Assembly: GCA_003155175.1 (NCBI GenBank)
Contig: PMFP01000074.1
Span: 1 to 7,699 of the forward strand
Source: Vulcanimicrobiota bacterium
Lineage (GTDB): Bacteria > Vulcanimicrobiota > Vulcanimicrobiia > Vulcanimicrobiales > Vulcanimicrobiaceae
Direction of reading: 5' to 3'
DNA: 7,699 bases
Shown: positions 1 to 5,269 of the stretch, piece after piece
How the letters are laid out: each line of letters begins with the position of its first letter
How positions within the stretch are numbered: the stretch's first letter is position 1
The notes under the pieces: generated by a model
The model's database searches: none
What the model was told of the DNA's origin: nothing
What the model saw: the letters and a program-made list of their open reading frames with translations, nothing else
Position numbers and translations under genes: made by a program

Positions 1-283
1 TCTCTTCCTGATAACGTCCTTTTCGCCGCCGAAGTTCGTCCCGGTGAAGGTTTGTGACGATCCGGTAGATCCAGGACAGGAAGGAGGTGCCTGGCTGAAA
101 GCTTCGCCAGGCCCGGTAGACGCGGATATAGGCCTCCTGGGTGAGGTCGCGTGCGTCGGCTTCGTTCTGCGTCAGGCGAAGGGCGAAATTGTAGGTCGCC
201 TTGCCGTACTGCTCGATCGTTCGCTGGAGGAAGTCGGCCTGCTCCTGGGTCGGCGGCTCGAAGGGCTTTCGCGGTGCTGCCAC
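1..283 (-). CDS. ECF-family RNA polymerase sigma-70 factor, N-terminal part (runs off left edge)
   Basis: Reading the minus strand from a GTG at 283-281 gives 94 open codons to the window edge with no stop. The product looks like region 2 of an extracytoplasmic-function sigma factor. The core-binding part contains DLTQEAYIRVYRAW (about residues 46-59), followed by the FLSWIYRIVTN segment (68-78) and a basic DELRRRKG stretch (82-89), the usual order of regions 2.1-2.4. Region 4 lies outside the window. Such proteins direct RNA polymerase to a small stress or envelope regulon, often under an anti-sigma factor. The start is uncertain: the frame stays open further upstream into the SCO gene, and a TTG at 304-302 is possible. 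No good ribosome binding site is seen, only GGGG about nine bases before the GTG. It begins five bases after the SCO stop, so the two genes are probably co-transcribed. Family assignment is secure; target genes are unknown. Confidence 0.9.
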   Translation of the reverse strand, partial: MAAPRKPFEPPTQEQADFLQRTIEQYGKATYNFALRLTQNEADARDLTQEAYIRVYRAWRSFQPGTSFLSWIYRIVTNLHRDELRRRKGRYQEE

Positions 284-288
284 GGCCG

Positions 289-1245
289 CTAGCCCCGATG
301 CCAAAGCACGCGGCCGACTACCCACAGGCTTGCGACGACGATGGCAAAGATCAGGAAGAAGAGCGCGATCTCCAAGAAGACCACGCCGGCGTATTGGCTG
401 CCGCCGCAGATCGCGACGACGCTTGCCACGAGCGAGAGTTTGAAGCGCTCGAACGGATTTGCGTCCATTCCCCCGACGGCTTGCGCTTCGGCCAGCACGC
501 CGTCCGGATCCCAACCGGCCGTCTGGATGACGTAGCCGACTTTGCCTTGGGGCGTCACGATGAAGAGCTTGTCGCTGTGGATGAAGCGGTCGGAGCTCAC
601 GCGCATCGAATCAATGCCGAACTCGTTCAGCAGGCGCTGCACGACGGAGCCTTTGCCGGTCAGGAGCGACCAAATCGCGGGATTGGCGCCGAACGTTGCG
701 CCGTAGTCGCGCATCACGCGCGGCGAATCGTAGGGCGGATCGAGCGAGATCAGCACGAGTGCGAATTTCGACGGATCGAGATGCTGCTGGAGATACGCAA
801 ATTTGCCGGAGATGGCCGGACAGAGATCGCGATCCGGACAGCGCGTGAAGACGAAAGAGATCAGCGTCGTCTTTCCTAAGAAGGCGCGGTCGAGCCGCAC
901 GAGCCGTCCGTTCTGATCCACGAGCTCCGCGTCGGGCAACCGCGCGCCGGCATCCACCGGCAGGACGCTCGCCGTGTCGGGCGTTCCGGGTGCGAAGGGG
1001 GCGGCGATCGTGGGCTCGCGCAGCGTCCATGGGCGGGTGGACGCGTCCACGTAGCCGTCCACACCCGTTCCCCGCGGGAGATGCGTTGCCGGGACCAAGC
1101 GATAGTCGCGCGTTCCGGCCGCGATGGTCTTAGAGGCCGGTTCGGTGCGAACGATGGCGCTCGAACCGTCGGCCCGCGCGTCTAGGACGACGCCGTGGAC
1201 GGGAACGAGCATCAGGGCGAGCATCGCGGCGGGCGCGGAGAGCAT
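289..1245 (-). CDS. SCO1/SenC/PrrC-type thioredoxin-fold protein with C-terminal membrane anchor
   Basis: The 318-residue product has a hydrophobic N-terminus (about 3-20) that could act as a signal sequence, then a poorly conserved beta-rich stretch (about 18-80). A SCO thioredoxin-like domain follows (about 100-258). Visible landmarks are DAELVDQNGRLVRL (105-118), FVFTRCPDRDLCP (131-143) and FIHSDKLFIVTPQGKV (221-236). C136, C142 and H223 match the Cys-Cys-His copper/thiol site of the family, but the cysteines are spaced CX5C rather than the classic CX3C. The C-terminus carries one strong hydrophobic helix (about 288-314), preceded by a weaker one (268-280), so the domain is probably tethered to the inner membrane facing the periplasm. 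SCO proteins deliver copper to cytochrome oxidase CuA or act as thiol reductases or redox sensors. No oxidase gene is present here, so the role is open. The ATG at 1245 is the only plausible start before an in-frame stop at 1281-1279. It is followed five bases on by the sigma factor gene. Confidence 0.88.
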   Translation of the reverse strand: MLSAPAAMLALMLVPVHGVVLDARADGSSAIVRTEPASKTIAAGTRDYRLVPATHLPRGTGVDGYVDASTRPWTLREPTIAAPFAPGTPDTASVLPVDAGARLPDAELVDQNGRLVRLDRAFLGKTTLISFVFTRCPDRDLCPAISGKFAYLQQHLDPSKFALVLISLDPPYDSPRVMRDYGATFGANPAIWSLLTGKGSVVQRLLNEFGIDSMRVSSDRFIHSDKLFIVTPQGKVGYVIQTAGWDPDGVLAEAQAVGGMDANPFERFKLSLVASVVAICGGSQYAGVVFLEIALFFLIFAIVVASLWVVGRVLWHRG

Positions 1246-1359
1246 GGCGAGAGCGTACGATGCCGCTTCCCCGCGCGCCTACGACAAGGGCCGTCTTTGC
1301 GGGGAGCGCTCGCTCGGCGCCCCGCAGGAATTCCGGCCGGGGCGCCCGACCTTTAGGTC
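1246..1359. promoter_or_regulatory. Divergent intergenic region with competing GC-rich hairpins
   Basis: This 114-base gap separates two divergent transcription units (SCO-sigma to the left, the phosphoesterase operon to the right), so it should contain both promoters. No convincing -35/-10 pair is visible on either strand; the DNA is very GC-rich. Two inverted repeats stand out. TGCGGGG (1298-1304) pairs with CCCCGCA (1320-1326). GGCGCCCCG (1316-1324) pairs perfectly over nine bases with CGGGGCGCC (1338-1346). They share the CCCCG at 1320-1324, so only one can form at a time. The loop of the second holds the palindrome GGAATTCC (1327-1334), nearly concentric with the outer stem. The arrangement could be a protein-binding operator or an RNA switch in the leader, or chance in GC-rich sequence. 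The phosphoesterase start has only a weak AGG two bases upstream. Confidence 0.4.
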
Positions 1360-2451
1360 ATGAATCGCCTTGCCATCGCGGTCGCTGCCCTAGCAGCGAT
1401 TGGACTCCCCGCGCTTCTTGCAAACGGTGCGAGTCTGGATTCCGGCATGCCGCGTTACGACAACGTGGTGGTCATCGTGGAAGAGAACAAGGATTACGGA
1501 AGTATCCTCGGCAGCCCGGATGCGCCCGCGCTCAACGACTACGCCCACAAGTACGGCTACGCCACGCACTACTACGCGGTGTCGCATCCAAGCGAACCGA
1601 ACTACGTCGCCATGGCCGGCGGCTCGACCTACGGCATCCGCGACGACGATGCGTTCTACTGCACGCCGCGCGATCTCCGTCCGCACTGCGCGGGCTCGGG
1701 CGAAGTCGGATATCCCGACCATACGATCGCCAAACCGGACGTGACGTCGCAGCTCGAAGCCGCCGGCCTAACGTGGAAGGACTACAACGAATCGCTCCCG
1801 GCGGCCGGTTCGCTCGCGATCGTTGCGCCGGACCCGCATGCGAAGGACGTGCCGCCGACGCTCAACGTCTACGCCTCCAAGCACTCGGGCTTTCTGAACT
1901 TCGCTTCGGTCCAAAACGACCCGAACCGCGCGTCGAAGATCGTGGACTTCGGGCAGCTGCATCGCGATCTGGCCAGCGGAAATCTGCCGAACTTCAGCTT
2001 CATCGTGCCGAATCTGTGCAACGACATGCACGGAGCGGACGCAGCCGGCACGCCGGACGACTGCAGCGAGATGCAGCAGGGCAAACTCATCGGGCGCGGC
2101 GACCGCAATCTGCGGGAGATCGTCTCGGCGATCACGTCCACGCCGCTCTGGCAGTCGTCCAAGAACGTCGCCATCGTCGTGACGTTCGACGAAGACGGAC
2201 ACGACGGGAACGAGGGGTGCTGCGGAACCGACCAGAGCGATCCGGCAAACGCCGGGGGCGGTCACATCCTGACGATCGTCATGACCAACCACGGACCCCG
2301 CGGCGCGGTGGACGACACGCCGTACAGCCACTACTCGCTGCTGCGGACCGTCGAAGACGCCTTCGGGATCGGCACGCATCTGGGTCAAGCATCGGCGCCC
2401 GGCGTTGTTCCGATGAGCAAGCTCTTCGTCGTGACCACGGCGCACGCATGA
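1360..2451 (+). CDS. Secreted phosphoesterase of the AcpA/phospholipase C-like family (PF04185 type)
   Basis: The 363-residue protein has an N-terminal signal peptide (about 1-24, hydrophobic core LAIAVAALAAIGLPALL), so it should be exported. The mature part shows the ordered motifs of the phosphoesterase family that includes acid phosphatases and phospholipase C-like enzymes: VVVIVEENKDYGSIL (36-50), HPSEPNY (76-82), VPNLCNDMH (216-224), TFDEDG (275-280), MTNHGPRG (308-315) and HYSLLRTVEDAFG (324-336). E42 and N43, D222, D277, D279 and H311 are the likely metal and catalytic residues by comparison with this family. The natural substrate (phosphomonoester, phospholipid or other) cannot be told. 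Six cysteines lie in the mature part (C101, C110, C220, C235, C287, C288), suggesting disulfides in the periplasm. Its TGA stop overlaps the ATG of the MauE-like gene (ATGA), implying translational coupling. The ATG at 1360 gives a complete signal peptide. Confidence 0.9.
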   Translation: MNRLAIAVAALAAIGLPALLANGASLDSGMPRYDNVVVIVEENKDYGSILGSPDAPALNDYAHKYGYATHYYAVSHPSEPNYVAMAGGSTYGIRDDDAFYCTPRDLRPHCAGSGEVGYPDHTIAKPDVTSQLEAAGLTWKDYNESLPAAGSLAIVAPDPHAKDVPPTLNVYASKHSGFLNFASVQNDPNRASKIVDFGQLHRDLASGNLPNFSFIVPNLCNDMHGADAAGTPDDCSEMQQGKLIGRGDRNLREIVSAITSTPLWQSSKNVAIVVTFDEDGHDGNEGCCGTDQSDPANAGGGHILTIVMTNHGPRGAVDDTPYSHYSLLRTVEDAFGIGTHLGQASAPGVVPMSKLFVVTTAHA

Positions 2452-2885
2452 ACGTCGCCGTCCTGGTTGCCCGAGTATTGCTCGGCGCGGTGTTGATCTT
2501 CGCCGGCGCGTCCAAGGTCGGGCACGCTGCGGACCTCGCCTCAGCGATTGCCGGCTTCCGGCTCTTGCCGGAGGCGCTGATCCCGCCGCTGGCTCTCGGG
2601 CTGCCGTACTTCGAGCTGATGCTCGGCGCCTATCTGATCGCCGGTTTGTTCACGCGCACGACGGCGATCGTCACCTGCGCGCAGTTCGTCATCTACGCCG
2701 CGGCGATTGCCTCGGCGGTCGTGCGGCACATCCCGGCCAACTGCGGCTGCTTCGGACCGCACGACGCCGCAACCGCCGACTGGCCGCACGTCGCGTTCGA
2801 TCTCGGGCTGGCCGCGATCGCCGCGTTCATCGCTTACGGCGCGCCCGGCGCGCTGGCACTCGATCGGAGACTCGCTCGCACATGA
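2448..2885 (+). CDS. MauE/DoxX-like four-helix membrane protein with CxC redox motif
   Basis: This 145-residue protein is nearly all membrane: helices at about 3-22, 45-67, 72-93 and 116-134. The first helix has the family-typical LVARVLLGAVLIFAGASKV, and after the third helix comes NCGCFG (98-103, cysteines C99 and C101). This fits the MauE/DoxX group. MauE works with the thioredoxin-like MauD to build the disulfide-rich small subunit of methylamine dehydrogenase, and many relatives sit next to thioredoxin-like genes. The same pairing is seen here with the next gene. The start at 2448 is fixed by the ATGA overlap with the phosphoesterase stop; the open frame further upstream is only a GC-rich shadow. 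Its own stop again overlaps the next start (ATGA at 2882-2885). It probably exchanges electrons between the periplasmic thioredoxin and the membrane; direction and quinone use are inferred. No methylamine dehydrogenase genes are present, so mauE is not used as a name. Confidence 0.85.
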   Translation: MNVAVLVARVLLGAVLIFAGASKVGHAADLASAIAGFRLLPEALIPPLALGLPYFELMLGAYLIAGLFTRTTAIVTCAQFVIYAAAIASAVVRHIPANCGCFGPHDAATADWPHVAFDLGLAAIAAFIAYGAPGALALDRRLART

Positions 2886-3451
2886 ATGCCCGCACCCTGG
2901 CAATCGGCACCGTCCTGTTGCTCGCCCTCATCGCCATCGGCGCGATCCTGTGGCCGCGGTTTCATCCCTCGCATCAGCTCGAGGAAGCGACGCTCGCTCC
3001 AACCGTCGGGAAGGCCGTACTGGGAAAGACCGCTCCGCAGTTCTCGGTGCCGACCACGGCCGGGCTCTTCGACCTGCAAAAGCAAACCCAGCCGGTATTT
3101 CTCGAACTCTTCGCCTCGTGGTGTCCGCACTGCCAGCACGAAACCGCCGTCATCAACAAGCTGTACGACGCGTACCACTCGCGCATCGCGTTCGTCGCCG
3201 TTTCGGCCAGCGACACCGGCATGGACGGCACGTCGCCCGAGTCCGAAAACGACGTCTACAACTTCACGAAACGCTTCCACACGCAGTACCCGGTGGCGTT
3301 CGACGGTCTCGAGTACGTCTCGAGCCTGTATCTCCAGGGCGCGTATCCCACGATCGTCGTCATCGACCGCAACAAGAAGATCACCTACATGAACACCGGC
3401 GAACTCTCGTACGCAGACTTAGCGGCCCAACTCGACAAGGTGCTTAAGTAG
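2882..3451 (+). CDS. Membrane-anchored TlpA/ResA-like thioredoxin with CPHC active site
   Basis: The 189-residue product has one N-terminal helix (about 6-24) that acts as an uncleaved anchor or signal, a linker, then a thioredoxin fold (about 46-188). Landmarks are GKTAPQFSVPTTAG (48-61), the active site FASWCPHCQHE (77-87; C81 and C84) and the cis-proline loop AYPTIVVID (154-162, P156). Length and layout are those of TlpA/ResA/AhpC-TSA-like periplasmic thiol proteins. The CPHC dipeptide is the one found in the oxidase DsbA, where the central histidine makes the cysteines strongly oxidising; many TlpA-like reductases have other residues there. With the MauE-like protein directly upstream (ATGA overlap), a MauE/MauD-style disulfide-forming couple is the best reading, with reduction or cytochrome c maturation as alternatives. 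It is the last gene of the plus-strand operon; its TAG is four bases from the convergent stop. Confidence 0.9.
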   Translation: MNARTLAIGTVLLLALIAIGAILWPRFHPSHQLEEATLAPTVGKAVLGKTAPQFSVPTTAGLFDLQKQTQPVFLELFASWCPHCQHETAVINKLYDAYHSRIAFVAVSASDTGMDGTSPESENDVYNFTKRFHTQYPVAFDGLEYVSSLYLQGAYPTIVVIDRNKKITYMNTGELSYADLAAQLDKVLK

Positions 3452-3455
3452 AACG

Positions 3456-4187
3456 CTAGTCTTCGGGGGGGAAGACGTACATCGGTGATGGCGTCGGCGT
3501 GCCTATGTCGATCACGATTTGCTGGTGGGAGACGAGCGGAATCGAGCGCAGGTCGCCGTCGTAGCGCGTGCCGTTGACGTAGGCGGTTACCGGGCCTTTG
3601 AGGTCGGCGACGTTAGTGCGCGTGAGCGGGCGTCCCCAAATGTCGAAGAACATGCCCAGCGTGAACGGACCGCCGCCGGGCGCTTGCAATTGCGGCGACT
3701 CGACGTGGATGACGCCGGTCTCGTCGTGCGTGTGAATCCAGTAGAGACATCCGCCACCGGCGCTGGCCGCGGCGCCGACGAGTTTGGGTATGCGGATCTG
3801 CTCGCCGTTGACGAAGATGGAGAGGTGGCTGTGTACGTGCAACACCGAGCCTTCCATGCTTTCGCAGCCGATGCCGTCAACGGGCGAACCTTGTCCGCCG
3901 CGCAGCGTGTCTTCGGTCGGCCGGACCGGAAAGATCTCTTTTCCGAGCGGTACTCCGTCCTCGATCGTGACGAGCTTCGCGGACGGAGACGGGCCCGGCG
4001 TCGGCGTCGCGTAGGCGGCCGCGATGTCGCGGGTCTCGCGCATATGGTTGAGCAGCAGCGCAACGACGATGGCGAGCACGAGCACGACCGCCCCGATATA
4101 GACCGGGCGCATCGGATCGCGCGGCGGGGGCTTGCCGACGTGTCCGCGTTCGCCGCGGCGGCGCTCGGCGCGCGATGAATTGGGCAT
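3456..4187 (-). CDS. Membrane-anchored His-rich periplasmic protein of unknown function
   Basis: The 243-residue protein begins with a basic tail (1-27, several RRR/ER clusters), followed by one transmembrane helix (about 29-47), a low-complexity TPTPGPSPS linker (61-69) and a soluble domain of about 165 residues, so it most likely faces the periplasm from a type II anchor. The domain contains C108, the cluster HVHSH (117-121), SIFVNGEQIRIP (123-134), CLYWIHTHD (147-155), GVIHVESP (158-165) and FTLGMFFDIWG (175-185). The histidines at 117, 119, 121, 152, 154, 161 and 221, with C108 and C147, look like a possible metal site. I recall similar proteins with the LHTHD-plus-IHVESP pattern in other soil bacteria, but no function that I can name. 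It starts four bases after the hldD stop and so is probably translationally coupled to it. No ribosome binding site is obvious. Confidence 0.82.
   Translation of the reverse strand: MPNSSRAERRRGERGHVGKPPPRDPMRPVYIGAVVLVLAIVVALLLNHMRETRDIAAAYATPTPGPSPSAKLVTIEDGVPLGKEIFPVRPTEDTLRGGQGSPVDGIGCESMEGSVLHVHSHLSIFVNGEQIRIPKLVGAAASAGGGCLYWIHTHDETGVIHVESPQLQAPGGGPFTLGMFFDIWGRPLTRTNVADLKGPVTAYVNGTRYDGDLRSIPLVSHQQIVIDIGTPTPSPMYVFPPED
3459..3476. terminator. Short hairpin at the convergent gene ends
   Basis: GTCTTC (3459-3464) and GAAGAC (3471-3476) form a six-base-pair stem around a run of six G. On the plus strand it starts eight bases after the thioredoxin stop. On the minus strand it lies inside the last codons of the His-rich gene, where it encodes VFPPED. 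There is no U-tract on either side, so it is at best a weak intrinsic terminator or a 3'-end stabiliser, and may simply be coding sequence. Confidence 0.25.
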
Positions 4188-4191
4188 ACGG

Positions 4192-5217
4192 TCAGGAAGC
4201 CACGCGCGTTGCGATCGGCTGGTCCGCGATCTCGAGCGAGCGCGCCGGGATGAGGTAGCGTCCGACGTAGTCGGTGACGGCGTCCGCGAGCGGGGTAATC
4301 GGCTTGTCGTAGCCGCTCGCGCGCAGACGGCCGATCCGCGCGCAGGTCGAGTACTGATACTTGTCGCGCAGCTGCTCGGGCATCTCGACGAACTCGATGC
4401 GCTCGTCGCGGCCCATCGCTCCGAAGATCGGCCGGACGAGGTCGAGCCACGTCTGCGCCTGCCCCGATCCGACGTTGACCAGTCCGGTCGTGCCCGCTTC
4501 GGCGAGGTGCACGGTCATGTCCACGGCGTCCTTGACGTAGATGAAGTCGCGCTGCTGGCCGCCGTCGGGAAACTCGGGCCGGTAGCTCTTGAAGAGTTTG
4601 ACCGTTCCCGTGTCGCCGATCTGTCCGAACGCCTTGTTGACGATGCTGCGCATGTCGCCTTTGTGATCTTCGTTCGGCCCGAAGACGTTGAAGTATTTCA
4701 GCCCGACGATCGAGCCGGAGAGCCCGGTGCGCTGCGCGTAGAGGTCGAACAGCAGCTTGGAGTACGCGTACATGTTGAGCGGACGCAGCGTGCGCAGATC
4801 GGCTTCGTCGTCGAGATCGCTTTCGAGCGCGCCGTAGGTCGCAGCGGACGATGCGTACACGAACCGCGCGTCCGAGTCCACGGCCCAGTGCGCGAGGGCC
4901 CGGGTGTATTCGTAGTTGTTGCGCATCAGGTAGTCGGAGTCGAGCTCGGTCGTGGCCGAGCAGGCCCCGAGGTGAAACACCGTCCCGATGGAGCCGAACG
5001 CGTGGGCGTCGTCCTCGATGCGATCGAGAAAGTCGTCGGCGTCGATGTAGTCTTTGAAACGCAGCGGAACGAGGTGCTTCCACTTCTCGCTGGTGTCGAG
5101 CCGGTCGACGACGATGACGTCGTCGAGATTGCGACGGTTGAGCGCCCATACGACGGCGCTGCCGATGAGACCGGCAGCGCCCGTGACGACGATGGTTCCG
5201 CGTGAGAGATCGTGCAT
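4192..5217 (-). CDS. hldD: ADP-L-glycero-D-manno-heptose-6-epimerase
   Basis: The 341-residue protein is a short-chain dehydrogenase/epimerase that would convert ADP-D-glycero-D-manno-heptose to the L-glycero form, the last step of making the heptose donor for the lipopolysaccharide inner core; it acts in the cytoplasm with bound NADP. The Rossmann motif GAAGLIG (13-19) is followed by FVYASSAATYG (119-129), the YxxxK pair Y150/K154 in MYAYSK, and two stretches that are diagnostic for HldD within the superfamily: YFNVFGPNEDHKGDM (175-189) and YRPEFPDGGQQRDFIYVKD (212-230). Length is slightly above the roughly 310 residues of the enterobacterial enzyme, with a C-terminal tail ending RVAS. No other heptose gene is in view. 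The ATG at 5217 puts the Rossmann motif at the normal distance. Upstream, 52 bases (5218-5269) separate it from the TonB receptor stop; they contain GGAAATATTCC but no clear promoter, terminator or Shine-Dalgarno site. Confidence 0.92.
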   Translation of the reverse strand: MHDLSRGTIVVTGAAGLIGSAVVWALNRRNLDDVIVVDRLDTSEKWKHLVPLRFKDYIDADDFLDRIEDDAHAFGSIGTVFHLGACSATTELDSDYLMRNNYEYTRALAHWAVDSDARFVYASSAATYGALESDLDDEADLRTLRPLNMYAYSKLLFDLYAQRTGLSGSIVGLKYFNVFGPNEDHKGDMRSIVNKAFGQIGDTGTVKLFKSYRPEFPDGGQQRDFIYVKDAVDMTVHLAEAGTTGLVNVGSGQAQTWLDLVRPIFGAMGRDERIEFVEMPEQLRDKYQYSTCARIGRLRASGYDKPITPLADAVTDYVGRYLIPARSLEIADQPIATRVAS

Positions 5218-5269
5218 GGTGACCGGGAAATATTCCAGGCCGCCCGACCGCGCGCCTCTCGCGCCCGTG

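Noticed and set aside
151..879. Plus-strand open frame of 242 codons opposite the SCO and sigma genes
   Set aside because: Antisense to two recognisable families; composition is that of a shadow frame.
1338..1362. GGAATTCC and following bases as an ECF-type promoter autoregulated by the neighbouring sigma factor
   Set aside because: The GGAAT resembles ECF -35 elements, but no convincing -10 partner at the right spacing is present before the start codon.
1260..2447. Open frame running through the phosphoesterase into the MauE-like gene, suggesting a 541-residue fusion
   Set aside because: The part before 2448 is Arg-rich shadow sequence in another frame; the real protein starts at the ATGA overlap and has the family's normal length.
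3587..5149. Minus-strand open frame of 520 codons spanning hldD and the His-rich gene
   Set aside because: It is out of frame with two well-supported genes, and its translation is Arg/Ala/Ser-rich low complexity with no motif.
4132..5205. Plus-strand open frame of 357 codons opposite hldD
   Set aside because: Complementary to an unmistakable hldD; Val/Arg/Asp-rich with no motif.
5226..5236. GGAAATATTCC in the gap before hldD as an operator or promoter -10 element
   Set aside because: The inverted part is only four bases per arm and no matching -35 element is seen; too short to support.
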